Of a DNA stretch of 64,000 bases, positions 40,259 through 48,086 are shown piece by piece (the first letter of the stretch is position 1; every line of letters starts with the position of its first letter). This DNA comes from DATBDE01 sp036270095. GTDB taxonomy: Bacteria > Actinomycetota > Thermoleophilia > Solirubrobacterales > Solirubrobacteraceae. The position numbers and the translations under genes are program-made. The notes below the pieces were generated by a model that was not told where the DNA came from, did no database searches, and saw nothing but the letters and a program-made list of their open reading frames with translations. The stretch spans positions 1-64,000 of the forward strand of contig DATBDE010000019.1 of assembly GCA_036270095.1 (NCBI GenBank), given 5' to 3'.

Positions 40259-40283
40259 GTTTGAGGCCACCGCGCTTGGGTAT
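40259..40283 (+). promoter_or_regulatory. Candidate SigB/SigF-type promoter
   Basis: GTTT, a 15-base spacer, then GGGTAT on the plus strand, matching the known SigB/SigF consensus. No plus-strand gene follows. About 75 bases downstream lies a hairpin that also terminates the sigma gene from the other side, so a short RNA is possible. Confidence 0.4.
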
Positions 40284-40289
40284 GCGAAA

Positions 40290-40376
40290 CCTGCGTCGTC
40301 GAGAACGCCGGTCTTCCCGTTCACCGGCACGACGCGTGTGACCTCCCCAGTCGTCGGGCCCCCACGTGGGGCCCGT
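40290..40376 (+). ncRNA. Candidate short stress RNA (hypothetical)
   Basis: The segment between the SigB/F-like promoter and the hairpin contains no credible reading frame. A transcript starting about seven bases after GGGTAT and ending at the GC-rich hairpin, which is followed by CCTTTAAG, would be about 87 bases. It would be complementary to the 3' untranslated end of the sigma-factor mRNA. This is inference from promoter plus terminator only. Confidence 0.2.
40356..40376. terminator. Terminator hairpin downstream of the sigma gene
   Basis: 8-base perfect stem CGGGCCCC / GGGGCCCG with a 5-base loop, 15 bases past the sigma-gene stop. It could act in both directions. Confidence 0.6.
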
Positions 40377-40391
40377 CGACCTTTAAGCGGC

Positions 40392-41138
40392 CTACTCGAG
40401 GGTGTCGCGCATGGTGTCCAGCGAGCGCCGGATCAGGCGCGACACGTGCATCTGGGAGATCCCGACCTTGTCGGCGATCTCGCGCTGGGTCATGCCGCCG
40501 AAGAAGCGCAGGTGCAGGATCTCGCGCTCGCGCTCGGGCAGCATGCCGAGGCCCAGGCGCAGCAACTCGCGACGCTCGGCCTGGGCGAACTCGGCGTCCT
40601 CCGCCCCGAGCATGTCGGCTGCGGGACCGCGACCATCGCCGGTGGGCTCGTCCAGCGAGACGGCCGAGAACGCCTGCGCGCCTTGCATGGCGTCGAGCAC
40701 GCGCTCCACGCTGGTATGCGTGGCCGCGGCCAGCTCCTCGACCGTGGGCGAGCGGCCGAGGCGGTTGGTCATCCGCTCGACCTCCTTGGAGAGCCGGGCG
40801 TTGAGCTCCTGGAGGTCGCGCGGGACCCGCAGCGACCACACCCGGTCGCGGAAGTGCCGCTTGATCTCGCCGAGAATCGTCGGCACGGCGAAGGTCGAGA
40901 GCTTCAGCTCGCGCGAGGTGTCGAAGCGCTGGATCGCCTTGATCAGCCCCAGCGAGCCGACCTGCTCGAGGTCGTCGAGCGCCTCGCCCCGGTTCGCGTA
41001 GCGCCGCGCCAATCGGCGTACGAGCGGGAGCATGCGCTCGACGAGAACGTCGCGCGCCACGAGGTCGCCGTCCTCGTGGTATCGGCGCAACAGCTCCCGT
41101 TCATCGAGCCCGGCTGAATCCGAAGCCAGTTTCCCCAC
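40392..41138 (-). CDS. RNA polymerase sigma factor, SigB/SigF/SigG group
   Basis: 248 residues from a GTG. Region 2 contains LLRRYHEDGDLVARDVLVERML and DLEQVGSLGLIKAIQRFD. Region 3 contains NARLSKEVERMTNRLGRSPTVEELA, and region 4 contains LPEREREILHLRFFGGMTQREIADKVGISQMHVSRLIRR. This is the general-stress/sporulation-type group 3 sigma that is released by STAS proteins. An upstream in-frame ATG at 41186 would overlap the divergent STAS gene start, so the GTG at 41138 is preferred. No anti-sigma kinase (RsbW/SpoIIAB) gene lies in the window. Confidence 0.9.
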   Translation of the reverse strand: MGKLASDSAGLDERELLRRYHEDGDLVARDVLVERMLPLVRRLARRYANRGEALDDLEQVGSLGLIKAIQRFDTSRELKLSTFAVPTILGEIKRHFRDRVWSLRVPRDLQELNARLSKEVERMTNRLGRSPTVEELAAATHTSVERVLDAMQGAQAFSAVSLDEPTGDGRGPAADMLGAEDAEFAQAERRELLRLGLGMLPEREREILHLRFFGGMTQREIADKVGISQMHVSRLIRRSLDTMRDTLE

Positions 41139-41154
41139 GGGCCACCAAGGGTAA
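41129..41154 (+). promoter_or_regulatory. SigB/SigF-type promoter of the STAS gene
   Basis: GTTT, a 16-base spacer, then GGGTAA, ending 17 bases before the STAS ATG. This is close to the SigB/SigF consensus and suggests that the neighbouring sigma factor drives its own regulator. The -35 part overlaps the first codons of the sigma gene on the other strand. Confidence 0.55.
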
Positions 41155-41171
41155 TCCGATCGTTCGGGGGG

Positions 41172-41546
41172 ATGATGACCTCGCATGTGTCAATCAGCGA
41201 CGAGGCCATCGATTCCGACACCCAGCTCGTCCGCGCGCAGGGCGAGCTCGACCTCTACGCGGCACCCGAGTTCAAGCGGCTGCTGGCGGAAATCATCGAG
41301 TCGGGCAAGGTCCGCATCGTGGTCGACCTGACCGCCGCCGCCTTCATGGACTCGACCGCGCTCGGCGTGCTGCTTGGCGCACTGAAGCGCCTGCGGGTGC
41401 GCGACGGGACGCTCGCCGTGGCCTCCGAGCAGCCCACGATCCTGCGTATCCTCGACGTGACCGGCATGGACCAGGTGCTCGACCTCCACCCCACCGCCGA
41501 TGCGGCCCTTGCCGCGGTGGGGCGAGGCGGAGCAGCCCGGGCCTGA
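41172..41546 (+). CDS. STAS-domain anti-sigma factor antagonist
   Basis: The 124-residue protein is a single STAS domain: QLVRAQGELDLYAAPEFKRLL, VRIVVDLTAAAFMDSTALGVLLGAL, LAVASEQPTILRILDVTGM. The Ser in MDSTALGVL is the site normally phosphorylated by an anti-sigma kinase and dephosphorylated by a PP2C enzyme. In its unphosphorylated form it would bind the anti-sigma factor and free sigma. Divergent from the sigma gene; GGGGGG lies before the first of two ATGs. The next gene starts five bases after its stop. Confidence 0.9.
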   Translation: MMTSHVSISDEAIDSDTQLVRAQGELDLYAAPEFKRLLAEIIESGKVRIVVDLTAAAFMDSTALGVLLGALKRLRVRDGTLAVASEQPTILRILDVTGMDQVLDLHPTADAALAAVGRGGAARA

Positions 41547-41551
41547 GGGCG

Positions 41552-42397
41552 ATGCCGCGCACCGGCTTCGTCGGCGCCGACGTCCAGGACGACTTCCTGC
41601 GGGCGCGCCGGCGCCGGGCCGCGTCGCTGATCATGCGCCGGCTGCGCGGCGAGCCGGGCGACGTCAACGTCATCCTCCCCTTCGAGGAGGTCATCGCCGC
41701 CCTCGGCCGCGCCGGCGAGCACCGGCTCGGGCTGCAGGTCATCCCGCTCGACTCGATCGTCGGCACCGTCGACCGCACCCGCGAGTTCGACCGCCAGTTC
41801 CGGCCCACCACCGGCCGGGTGCGCGGGCGCTGGGAGCGGGTCGCCGCCGCCATGCGCCGGGGCGAGTCGCTGCCGCCGATCGACGTCTACCGGATCGGCG
41901 AGCTGCACTTCGTGCGCGATGGCCACCACCGCGTCTCGGTGGCTCGCGCGCTCGGACGCTCGGACATCGACGCCTACGTCACCGAGGTCGAGACCCGGGT
42001 GTCGATCGAGAGCGGCCTGCGCCCCTCCGACCTGTTCTGCAAGGACCACGAACGGCTGTTCTACGAGCGCGTCCCGCTCCCGCCCGCCGCGCGCGAGCGC
42101 ATCCGCCTCTCCGACCCGCTCGACTATGCCTCGCTGGCCGAGGGCGTGGAGGCCTGGGGCATGCGCGCCATGCAGGAACGCCACGCCTTCATGGACCGCG
42201 CGCAGGTCGCGCGGGAGTGGTACGACCATGAGTATCTGCCGGTGGTCGAGCTTCTGCGCGACGCCGGACTGCTCGGCCCCGGGACCGAGGCCGACTCCTA
42301 CCAGCTCCTCAGCTCAGAGCGCTACCGCCTCCTTCGTACCCACGAGTGGAGCGACGAGGCGATCGCGACGCTCGCCCGTCAGCCGCCCAGGCGCTGA
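41552..42397 (+). CDS. ParB/sulfiredoxin-like nuclease-fold protein
   Basis: 281 residues. The middle carries the ParB-N/Srx-type motif: QVIPLDSIVGTVDRTREFDRQFRP, then LPPIDVYRIGELHFVRDGHHRVSVARALG, in which the GHHRVSVA box corresponds to the GERRxxA nucleotide-binding loop of ParB. It lacks the ParB HTH and dimerisation domains, so it is unlikely to be a chromosome-segregation ParB. Proteins with this fold bind or hydrolyse CTP/ATP. It may be co-transcribed with the STAS gene, and a role in the stress response is only a guess. Its 3' end overlaps the ABC ATPase gene by 19 bases, convergently. Confidence 0.75.
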   Translation: MPRTGFVGADVQDDFLRARRRRAASLIMRRLRGEPGDVNVILPFEEVIAALGRAGEHRLGLQVIPLDSIVGTVDRTREFDRQFRPTTGRVRGRWERVAAAMRRGESLPPIDVYRIGELHFVRDGHHRVSVARALGRSDIDAYVTEVETRVSIESGLRPSDLFCKDHERLFYERVPLPPAARERIRLSDPLDYASLAEGVEAWGMRAMQERHAFMDRAQVAREWYDHEYLPVVELLRDAGLLGPGTEADSYQLLSSERYRLLRTHEWSDEAIATLARQPPRR

Positions 42398-43557
42398 CCG
42401 TTGCTGGCGTCGAACAGGTGGACCTTGGACGTGTCGAGCCAGAGCTCGGCCTCCTGGCCCTCGGCCGCCTTGCTGGCCGGCTCGAGCCGAGCCACGACCT
42501 GGCCCGCCTCGCCCGCGCTGGGGACATCTGCGGTGCCGGCGTCCTCGGCCAGCTCTTGCAGCTCCTGCGAGCTGACCGTCTCCTGGGCCTCGACCGAGAA
42601 GTAGGCGTAGAACTCGGCCCCCATCGACTCGAGCACGTCGATCCGCGCGTTGAAGGTGATGCCGCGGTCGCGCTGGTCGGCGACCAGGGCGGCGTCCTCG
42701 AAGTCCTCGGGGCGGATGCCGGCGATGAGGTCGCCCGTGCCGTCGCCCTCGAGCGCCCGCCGCTGCTCGTCGGAGAGCGGCACGTCGCCGATCGGGGTGA
42801 CGATGTTCGTGCCCTCGACCTTGACCGGCATGAAGTTCATCGCCGGCGAGCCGATGAAGCCGGCCACGAAGATGTTCTTCGGGTGCTCGTACAGCTCCTG
42901 GGGCTTGCCCACCTGCTGCAGCTCGCCGCTGCGCATGACCGCGACGCGGTCGCCGAGCGTCATGGCCTCCGTCTGGTCGTGGGTCACATAGACGGTCGTG
43001 GTGCCGAGCCGCTTCTGGATGCGCGAGACCTCGGTGCGCATCTGCACGCGCAGCTTCGCGTCGAGGTTGGACAGCGGCTCGTCCATCAGGAACGCCTTGG
43101 GGTCGCGCACGATCGCGCGGCCCATGGCCACGCGCTGGCGTTGGCCGCCCGAGAGGTTCGCGGGCTTGCGGTCCAGGTGCTGGGTGAGGTCGAGCGTCTT
43201 GGCCGCCTCGCTGACCTTCTGGGCGATCTCCTGCTTGTCGACGTGGGCGAGCTTGAGCGCGAAGCCCATGTTCTCGCCCACGGTCATGTGCGGATACAGG
43301 GCGTAGTTCTGGAACACCATGGCGATGTCCCGGTCCTTGGGCGCGCGGTCGTTGACGACCTCGCCGCCGATCTTCAGCTCGCCGTCGGTGATGTCCTCGA
43401 GCCCCGCGATCATCCGCAGCGCCGTCGACTTTCCGCAGCCCGACGGGCCGACGAGGATGATGAACTCGCTGTCGGCAACGTCGAGGTCCTTGTGCTTGAC
43501 GGCCTCGAAGCCGTCCGGGTACCGCTTGGTGATGTCCTCGAGTGCGATCTCGGCCAT
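42379..43557 (-). CDS. Sugar ABC transporter ATPase (UgpC/MsmK/SugC type)
   Basis: 392 residues. Walker A GPSGCGKST near 36, signature LSGGQRQRVAMGRAIV near 135, Walker B FLMDEPLSNLDAK, and switch His VTHDQTEAM. The C-terminal 140 residues form the regulatory OB/TOBE domain typical of carbohydrate importers (VAGFIGSPAMNFMPV, IAGIRPEDFED), with an additional acidic insert near 320-355. It powers import through the two permeases encoded just upstream; 12 bases separate it from the second permease. Last gene of the operon. Confidence 0.9.
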   Translation of the reverse strand: MAEIALEDITKRYPDGFEAVKHKDLDVADSEFIILVGPSGCGKSTALRMIAGLEDITDGELKIGGEVVNDRAPKDRDIAMVFQNYALYPHMTVGENMGFALKLAHVDKQEIAQKVSEAAKTLDLTQHLDRKPANLSGGQRQRVAMGRAIVRDPKAFLMDEPLSNLDAKLRVQMRTEVSRIQKRLGTTTVYVTHDQTEAMTLGDRVAVMRSGELQQVGKPQELYEHPKNIFVAGFIGSPAMNFMPVKVEGTNIVTPIGDVPLSDEQRRALEGDGTGDLIAGIRPEDFEDAALVADQRDRGITFNARIDVLESMGAEFYAYFSVEAQETVSSQELQELAEDAGTADVPSAGEAGQVVARLEPASKAAEGQEAELWLDTSKVHLFDASNGQRLGG

Positions 43558-43569
43558 CGCGGAGCCTCC

Positions 43570-44400
43570 TTATCCCTTGACTGCGCCGGCGGTGAGCCCC
43601 GCGACGATGCGGCGTTGGAAGATCAGAACCATGATGATGATCGGCACGGTGACGATGACGGCGGCCGCCGCCACCGACCCGATCGGCTGGGTGAACTGCG
43701 ACTCGCCCGGGAACGCCGACAGCGCGGCGGGCACCGTGCGCGCCGCGTTGGTCGACGTCAGCGAGATCGCGAACAGGAAGTCGTTCCAGGCGAAGATGAA
43801 GACCAGGATCGCCGTGGTGAACACGCCCGGGGCTGCGAGCGGCACGATGACCTTGCGGAAGGCCTGGAACGGCGTGGCACCGTCGACCTGCGCCGCCTGC
43901 TCGAGCTCCCACGGTATCTCCCGGAAGAACGCCGACAACGTGTAGATGGCCAACGGCAGGCTGAAGCTCAGGTAGGGGATGATCAGCCCGGGCCAGGTGT
44001 CGTAGAGGCCGACCTCGCGCCAGATGTTGAACAGCGGCCCGACGATGGAGATCGGCGGGAACATGGCAACCGCCAGCGCGGCGGTGAGGATCAGCACCTT
44101 GCCCGGGAAGTTCAGCCGCGCGATCGCGTAGGCGGCCATGCACGCCACCGTCACCGCGATCACGGTCGTGATGAGCGCGATGCCGATCGAGTTGCGCAGC
44201 GCGTCGGTGAACTCGCTGGTCTGGAAGATGCCGGAGTAGTTCTCGGTCGACCACTTGCTCGGGAAGAAGTTGCCATCCGCGATCGTCGACGGGTCCTTGA
44301 AGGACAGCGAGATGATCCACAGCACGGGGATCAATGCGGCGAGGATCACCACGACGTTGATGACCCCCCAGGTGGCCTTCTCGCGCCCCGTCGACGGCAC
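43570..44400 (-). CDS. Sugar ABC transporter permease, MalG/SugB type
   Basis: 276 residues with six hydrophobic helices and the cytoplasmic EAA-type loop EQAAQVDGATPFQAFRKVIVPL that contacts the ATPase. The opening GVINVVVILAALIPVLWIISLSFKDP and the ending IFQRRIVAGLTAGAVKG are standard for MalG-type permeases. The GTG start shares its G with the stop of the first permease gene (TAGTG), so the pair is tightly coupled. Confidence 0.9.
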   Translation of the reverse strand: MPSTGREKATWGVINVVVILAALIPVLWIISLSFKDPSTIADGNFFPSKWSTENYSGIFQTSEFTDALRNSIGIALITTVIAVTVACMAAYAIARLNFPGKVLILTAALAVAMFPPISIVGPLFNIWREVGLYDTWPGLIIPYLSFSLPLAIYTLSAFFREIPWELEQAAQVDGATPFQAFRKVIVPLAAPGVFTTAILVFIFAWNDFLFAISLTSTNAARTVPAALSAFPGESQFTQPIGSVAAAAVIVTVPIIIMVLIFQRRIVAGLTAGAVKG

Positions 44401-45332
44401 TACGTCTCCCCCCTCTGCTGGGCCAGGGACGTCCCGAAGCCCTTGACGAAGATGAACGCGATGATCACGACCATCACGAAGATGAGCACCGACACCGTCG
44501 AGCCGAGACCGAGGTTCAGGCGGTTCAGCAGCTGGTTGTAGCCGAGGATCGAAACCGTCTCGGTGTTGTTCTGGCCGGCGGTGAGGATGAAGACCGAGTC
44601 GAAGATCCGGAACGCGTCCAGCGTGCGGAACAACAGGGCGACGAGGATGGCGGGCTTGATCAGCGGCACCGTGATGCGCCAGAAGCGCTGCCAGGCGCTG
44701 GCGCCGTCGACCTTGGCCGCCTCGTGCAGCTCGTCGGGCACCAGCGCGAGCCCGGCCAGCAGCAGCAGGGCCATGAACGGCGTCGTCTTCCAGACCTCGG
44801 TGATGATCACCGCCACGTAGGACCAGCCGGTCTGGGTGAGCGGGTCGGTGTTGATGCCCAGCAGGCCGGGGATCCAGCCCGAGTCCAGCGACCACGCGTA
44901 GCGCCACGAGAACGCGGCGACCACGGTGACGATTCCGTAGGGGATGAGGATCGAGGTGCGCACGGCGCCGCGGCCGAAGATGGCGCGGTGCATGACGAGC
45001 GCGAGCAGCATGCCGAGCACGAGCTCGATTGCCACCGAGATGCCGGTGATGATCAGCGTGTGGAAGACGTCCTGCCACCACAGGCTCGAGCTCAGCACGG
45101 TGCCGTAGTTGTCGAAGCCGATGAACTTGTTCGCGTCCGGGAAGCGCAGGTCGGCGCGCTGCAGCGAGAGGACGAACGCGTTGAGGATCGGGTAGCCGGC
45201 GACGAGCAGCATCACGATCACCGCCGGCGCGCACAGCAACCACCCCAGCCGGCGCTCGGCCTTGGCGCGGTCCGAGATCTTCTTGCGCTTCGGCTGGGTG
45301 GTTGTGACGCGCCCGGCGGTGGTCGTGCTCAC
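44400..45332 (-). CDS. Sugar ABC transporter permease, MalF/SugA type
   Basis: 310 residues with a basic cytoplasmic N-terminus (QPKRKKISDRAKAERR), six membrane helices and the EAA loop EAAKVDGASAWQRFWRITVPLIKP. The FDNYGTVLSSSLWW..VFHTLIITG segment is typical of MalF-type subunits without the large MalF P2 domain. The GTG start overlaps the binding-protein stop as GTGA. Confidence 0.9.
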   Translation of the reverse strand: MSTTTAGRVTTTQPKRKKISDRAKAERRLGWLLCAPAVIVMLLVAGYPILNAFVLSLQRADLRFPDANKFIGFDNYGTVLSSSLWWQDVFHTLIITGISVAIELVLGMLLALVMHRAIFGRGAVRTSILIPYGIVTVVAAFSWRYAWSLDSGWIPGLLGINTDPLTQTGWSYVAVIITEVWKTTPFMALLLLAGLALVPDELHEAAKVDGASAWQRFWRITVPLIKPAILVALLFRTLDAFRIFDSVFILTAGQNNTETVSILGYNQLLNRLNLGLGSTVSVLIFVMVVIIAFIFVKGFGTSLAQQRGET

Positions 45333-46588
45333 AGCAGCGCCCCCGAGTCCTGAGCCTTCTTGATCTGGTCACTCAGCGACGACACGATCGTCTTCGGGTT
45401 GATCGCGTCAGGCGGCGTCAGCCCCTTGGAGATCGCCAGCGAGATGTCCGCGTAGGCGGCGCTCTGCGGCCGCACCGACGCGCTGTTGAGCTGCTGGCGG
45501 ATCAGGTCCTTGAACGGGTAGGGCTTGGCCAGTGACGGGTCGTCGTAGAGCGCGTTCAGGGTCGGCGGCAGGCCGCCCTTGAGCGCGTAGAGCTTCTGGT
45601 TGGCGGTGTTGCGCAGGCAGGAGGCGGCGGCGAAGGCCTCGGCCGGGTGCTTCGTGTAGCCGCCGACCCCGAAGTTGATGCCGCCGATGGTCACCCGCGC
45701 GGGCTTGCCCGGGTCGACCGAGGGCCACGGCGCGAAACCCATGTTCTTGAAGATCTTGGGGGCGTTGGCCTGGGCGCTCGGCCACACGAACGGGTAGTTG
45801 ACCTCGAACGCCGCCCCGCCCTTCTCGAAGGCCAACCGGCCCTGGTCCTCCTGGGCCTGGGACAGCCCCGGGTCGGCCGCGGGACCGCTGGCGAGGGTCT
45901 TCATGATCGTCGCCGCCTGCACCGCGGGCGGGCCGAGGGTGACGTTGCCGCGCGGGCCGATGATGCTCCCGCCGGCCGAGGCGTTCAGCGAGTTGAACCA
46001 CACGGTCAGGCCCTCGTACTGGCGGCCCTGGACCTCGATCAGGTGCGGCTTGCCCTGCTTGTTGAGGGCGGCGGCCATGGCCAGCATCTGCGCCCACGTC
46101 TTGGGCGGCGTCTTGACTAGGTCCTTGCGGTACCAGAGGAGCTGGGTGTTCGAGTTCGCGGGCGCGCCCCACAGCCTGCCCTTGTAGGAGGCCGTCTTGA
46201 TCGGCACCGGCAACGTGCCCTGGGTGACCTGCGCGGCGCGGGCGCCCGTCCACGGCTTGATCCACCCGGCGGTCGCGAACTCGGCCGTCCAGGTGACGTC
46301 CATGCCGATGATGTCGATCGAGCTGTCGTGCGCCGACAGGCGGCGCACCAGCTGCTGGCGCTGCCCGTCGGCGTCGGAGGGCAGCGTGTTGACGGTGATC
46401 GTGTAGCGGCCGTTGGACTGCTGCGAGCAGGCCTTGGCCGCCTTCTCGAACGAGCCCGAGGGCTCGGGGAAGATGTAGAAGTTCAGGTCGGCGGCGCCCT
46501 TGTTGCCGCCACCCCCGCAACCGGCGACGACGAGTCCCGCGGCCAGCACCGCGAGTGTTGTTGCGACGACCCCTCTCCTCCGCGTCAT
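45329..46588 (-). CDS. Sugar-binding lipoprotein of the ABC importer (LpqY/MalE type)
   Basis: 419 residues. The lipoprotein signal has lipobox VAGC (LAAGLVVAGCGGGG). The family 1 solute-binding fold shows DIIGMDVTWTAEFATAGWIKPW, LWGAPANSNTQLLWYRKDLV, PPKTWAQMLAMA and a C-terminal AADIS-like YADISLAISKGL. The WYRKDL signature and domain order match trehalose/maltose-binding proteins such as LpqY; the sugar is inferred from the glucosidase just upstream. A GGTGGGGA ribosome site precedes the ATG. Confidence 0.9.
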   Translation of the reverse strand: MTRRRGVVATTLAVLAAGLVVAGCGGGGNKGAADLNFYIFPEPSGSFEKAAKACSQQSNGRYTITVNTLPSDADGQRQQLVRRLSAHDSSIDIIGMDVTWTAEFATAGWIKPWTGARAAQVTQGTLPVPIKTASYKGRLWGAPANSNTQLLWYRKDLVKTPPKTWAQMLAMAAALNKQGKPHLIEVQGRQYEGLTVWFNSLNASAGGSIIGPRGNVTLGPPAVQAATIMKTLASGPAADPGLSQAQEDQGRLAFEKGGAAFEVNYPFVWPSAQANAPKIFKNMGFAPWPSVDPGKPARVTIGGINFGVGGYTKHPAEAFAAASCLRNTANQKLYALKGGLPPTLNALYDDPSLAKPYPFKDLIRQQLNSASVRPQSAAYADISLAISKGLTPPDAINPKTIVSSLSDQIKKAQDSGALL

Positions 46589-46621
46589 TCCCCACCGGGC
46601 ATACCCCAGTGCCAGACCGCA

Positions 46622-48058
46622 CTAACCCGTCCAAATGTCCATACCGGTGTGCGGGGGCAGATTCGTCGGTATCGCTGCTTGCACCGGATTGGTGCTCACC
46701 ACGACCTCGCCCTGCGGGAGCGCGGCGGGCGTGTCACCGAGGTTCAGGACCACGAGGTGGCCGCCCCGACGGTAGGCCACGACGGCGGGCTCGCGCTCCA
46801 CGAACGCGAGCCCGGTCGCCGGCAGCTCGCGCCGCAGCGCGATCAGCCGGCGATAGAGGCGCAAGAGCGATGCGGGGTCGGACTCCTGGGTGGCGACGCT
46901 GCCGCCCGGCGCCGTGGCCACCGGCAGCCACGGCTTGCCGGTGGTGAAGCCCCCGCGGCCGCCGGGCTCCCACGGGAGCGGGTTGCGGAAGCCGTCGCGG
47001 CCGAAGCGGTCCAGCGGCAGCGGCCCCTCGGGGCCGTCGGGCACCCCGAGCTCGTCGCCCTGGTAGACGAAGGCGCAGCCCGGCAGCGTGAGCAGCAGCA
47101 GGGCGGCCATGGGCACGTTCTCGGGCCCGACCCGGTCGGGCAGGCGCTCGAAGTCGTGGTTGGAGAGCACCCAGGCAACGCCGGGGAGGTCGGCGGAGGA
47201 GGCGAGCGCGGCGCGGATGGCGTCGGCGGCGAAGGGGGCGTGCAAGAGCTCGAAGCTGAAGGCCAGGTCCAGGTGGCGGAGATACGGGCCGAGCTCGGCG
47301 TTGAGGAGATAGACCTCGCCCACGAGCAGGCGGTCGCCCGCCGCCTCGCGCAGGGCGGCCAGGCCGGTGGCGATGTCGGGCGCGTTGCGCGAATGGACGT
47401 GGTCGAACGTCGCGTGCTCGGGGTGCAGCGGCAGCGGAGGCGGACCGCGGCGGGGCGGGTCGTCGCGCAGCTCGGGGTCTTTCATGAGCCGATCCAGCGC
47501 ATCGAGGCGGAAGCCGTCCACCCCGCGCCCGAGCCAGAAGCGGATGACGTCCGACATGGCCGCGACGACCTCGGGGTTGCGCCAGTCGAGGTCGGGCTGT
47601 TCCGGATAGAAGGAGTGCAGGTACCAGCCGCGGCCGTGGGGGTCGCGCGACCAGGTCGAGCCGCCGAAGGCCGCACGCCAGTTGTTCGGCGGCTCCGGCG
47701 TGTCGCGGATGACGTAGAAGTCGGGGCGCTCGCGGAACCACGGGTGCTCGATCGACGTGTGGCAGGGCACGAGGTCCATGAGCACGTGCAGGCCCAGCCG
47801 CTTGGCCTCGGCCAGCAGGGCGTCGAAGTCGTCGAGGGTCCCGAAGCGCGGGTCGACGGCGTAGAAGTCGCTGACGTCGTAGCCGAAGTCGTGGTCGGGA
47901 CTCGGGTAGAACGGCGACAGCCACACCGCCTGCGCGCCCAGCGCGGCCACGTACGCGAGCCGCTGCATGGCGCCGTGCAGGTCGCCGAGACCATCGCCGT
48001 CGCTGTCCTGAAACGAGCGCGGGTAGATCTGGTAGACGGCTGCTCCCTCCCACCACAT
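46622..48058 (-). CDS. GH13 alpha-glucosidase / oligo-1,6-glucosidase-like
   Basis: 478 residues beginning MWWEGAAVYQIYPRSFQDSDG. GH13 regions: DLVPCHTSIEHPWF (region I), GFRLDALD (nucleophile Asp), LLVGEVY (acid/base Glu), LSNHDFERLP (stabilising Asp). Domain B contains NNWRAAFGGSTWSRD, typical of alpha-1,4/alpha-1,6 glucosidases and trehalose hydrolases. It has no signal peptide and so is cytoplasmic: it would cleave the disaccharide or oligosaccharide imported by the ABC genes 33 bases downstream. It is slightly shorter than the usual 530-560, with a reduced C-terminal domain. The start ATG overlaps a divergent possible ATG (CATG). Confidence 0.9.
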   Translation of the reverse strand: MWWEGAAVYQIYPRSFQDSDGDGLGDLHGAMQRLAYVAALGAQAVWLSPFYPSPDHDFGYDVSDFYAVDPRFGTLDDFDALLAEAKRLGLHVLMDLVPCHTSIEHPWFRERPDFYVIRDTPEPPNNWRAAFGGSTWSRDPHGRGWYLHSFYPEQPDLDWRNPEVVAAMSDVIRFWLGRGVDGFRLDALDRLMKDPELRDDPPRRGPPPLPLHPEHATFDHVHSRNAPDIATGLAALREAAGDRLLVGEVYLLNAELGPYLRHLDLAFSFELLHAPFAADAIRAALASSADLPGVAWVLSNHDFERLPDRVGPENVPMAALLLLTLPGCAFVYQGDELGVPDGPEGPLPLDRFGRDGFRNPLPWEPGGRGGFTTGKPWLPVATAPGGSVATQESDPASLLRLYRRLIALRRELPATGLAFVEREPAVVAYRRGGHLVVLNLGDTPAALPQGEVVVSTNPVQAAIPTNLPPHTGMDIWTG

Positions 48059-48086
48059 GGCGAGTAGTCTGCCCGCGGGGCCGGTC

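Noticed and set aside
41139..41186. Upstream in-frame ATG (16 additional codons) for the sigma factor
   Set aside because: It would overlap the divergent STAS start and its promoter, and the added residues (HHPPERSDYPWWP) match nothing in sigma N-termini.
46601..46626. GTTA-N16-GGGTAT on the minus strand before the sugar-binding lipoprotein gene, a near-match to a SigB/F promoter
   Set aside because: The transcript would start about six bases before the ATG and cut off the apparent ribosome site, and the -35 deviates; the gene is more simply read from the upstream glucosidase transcript.
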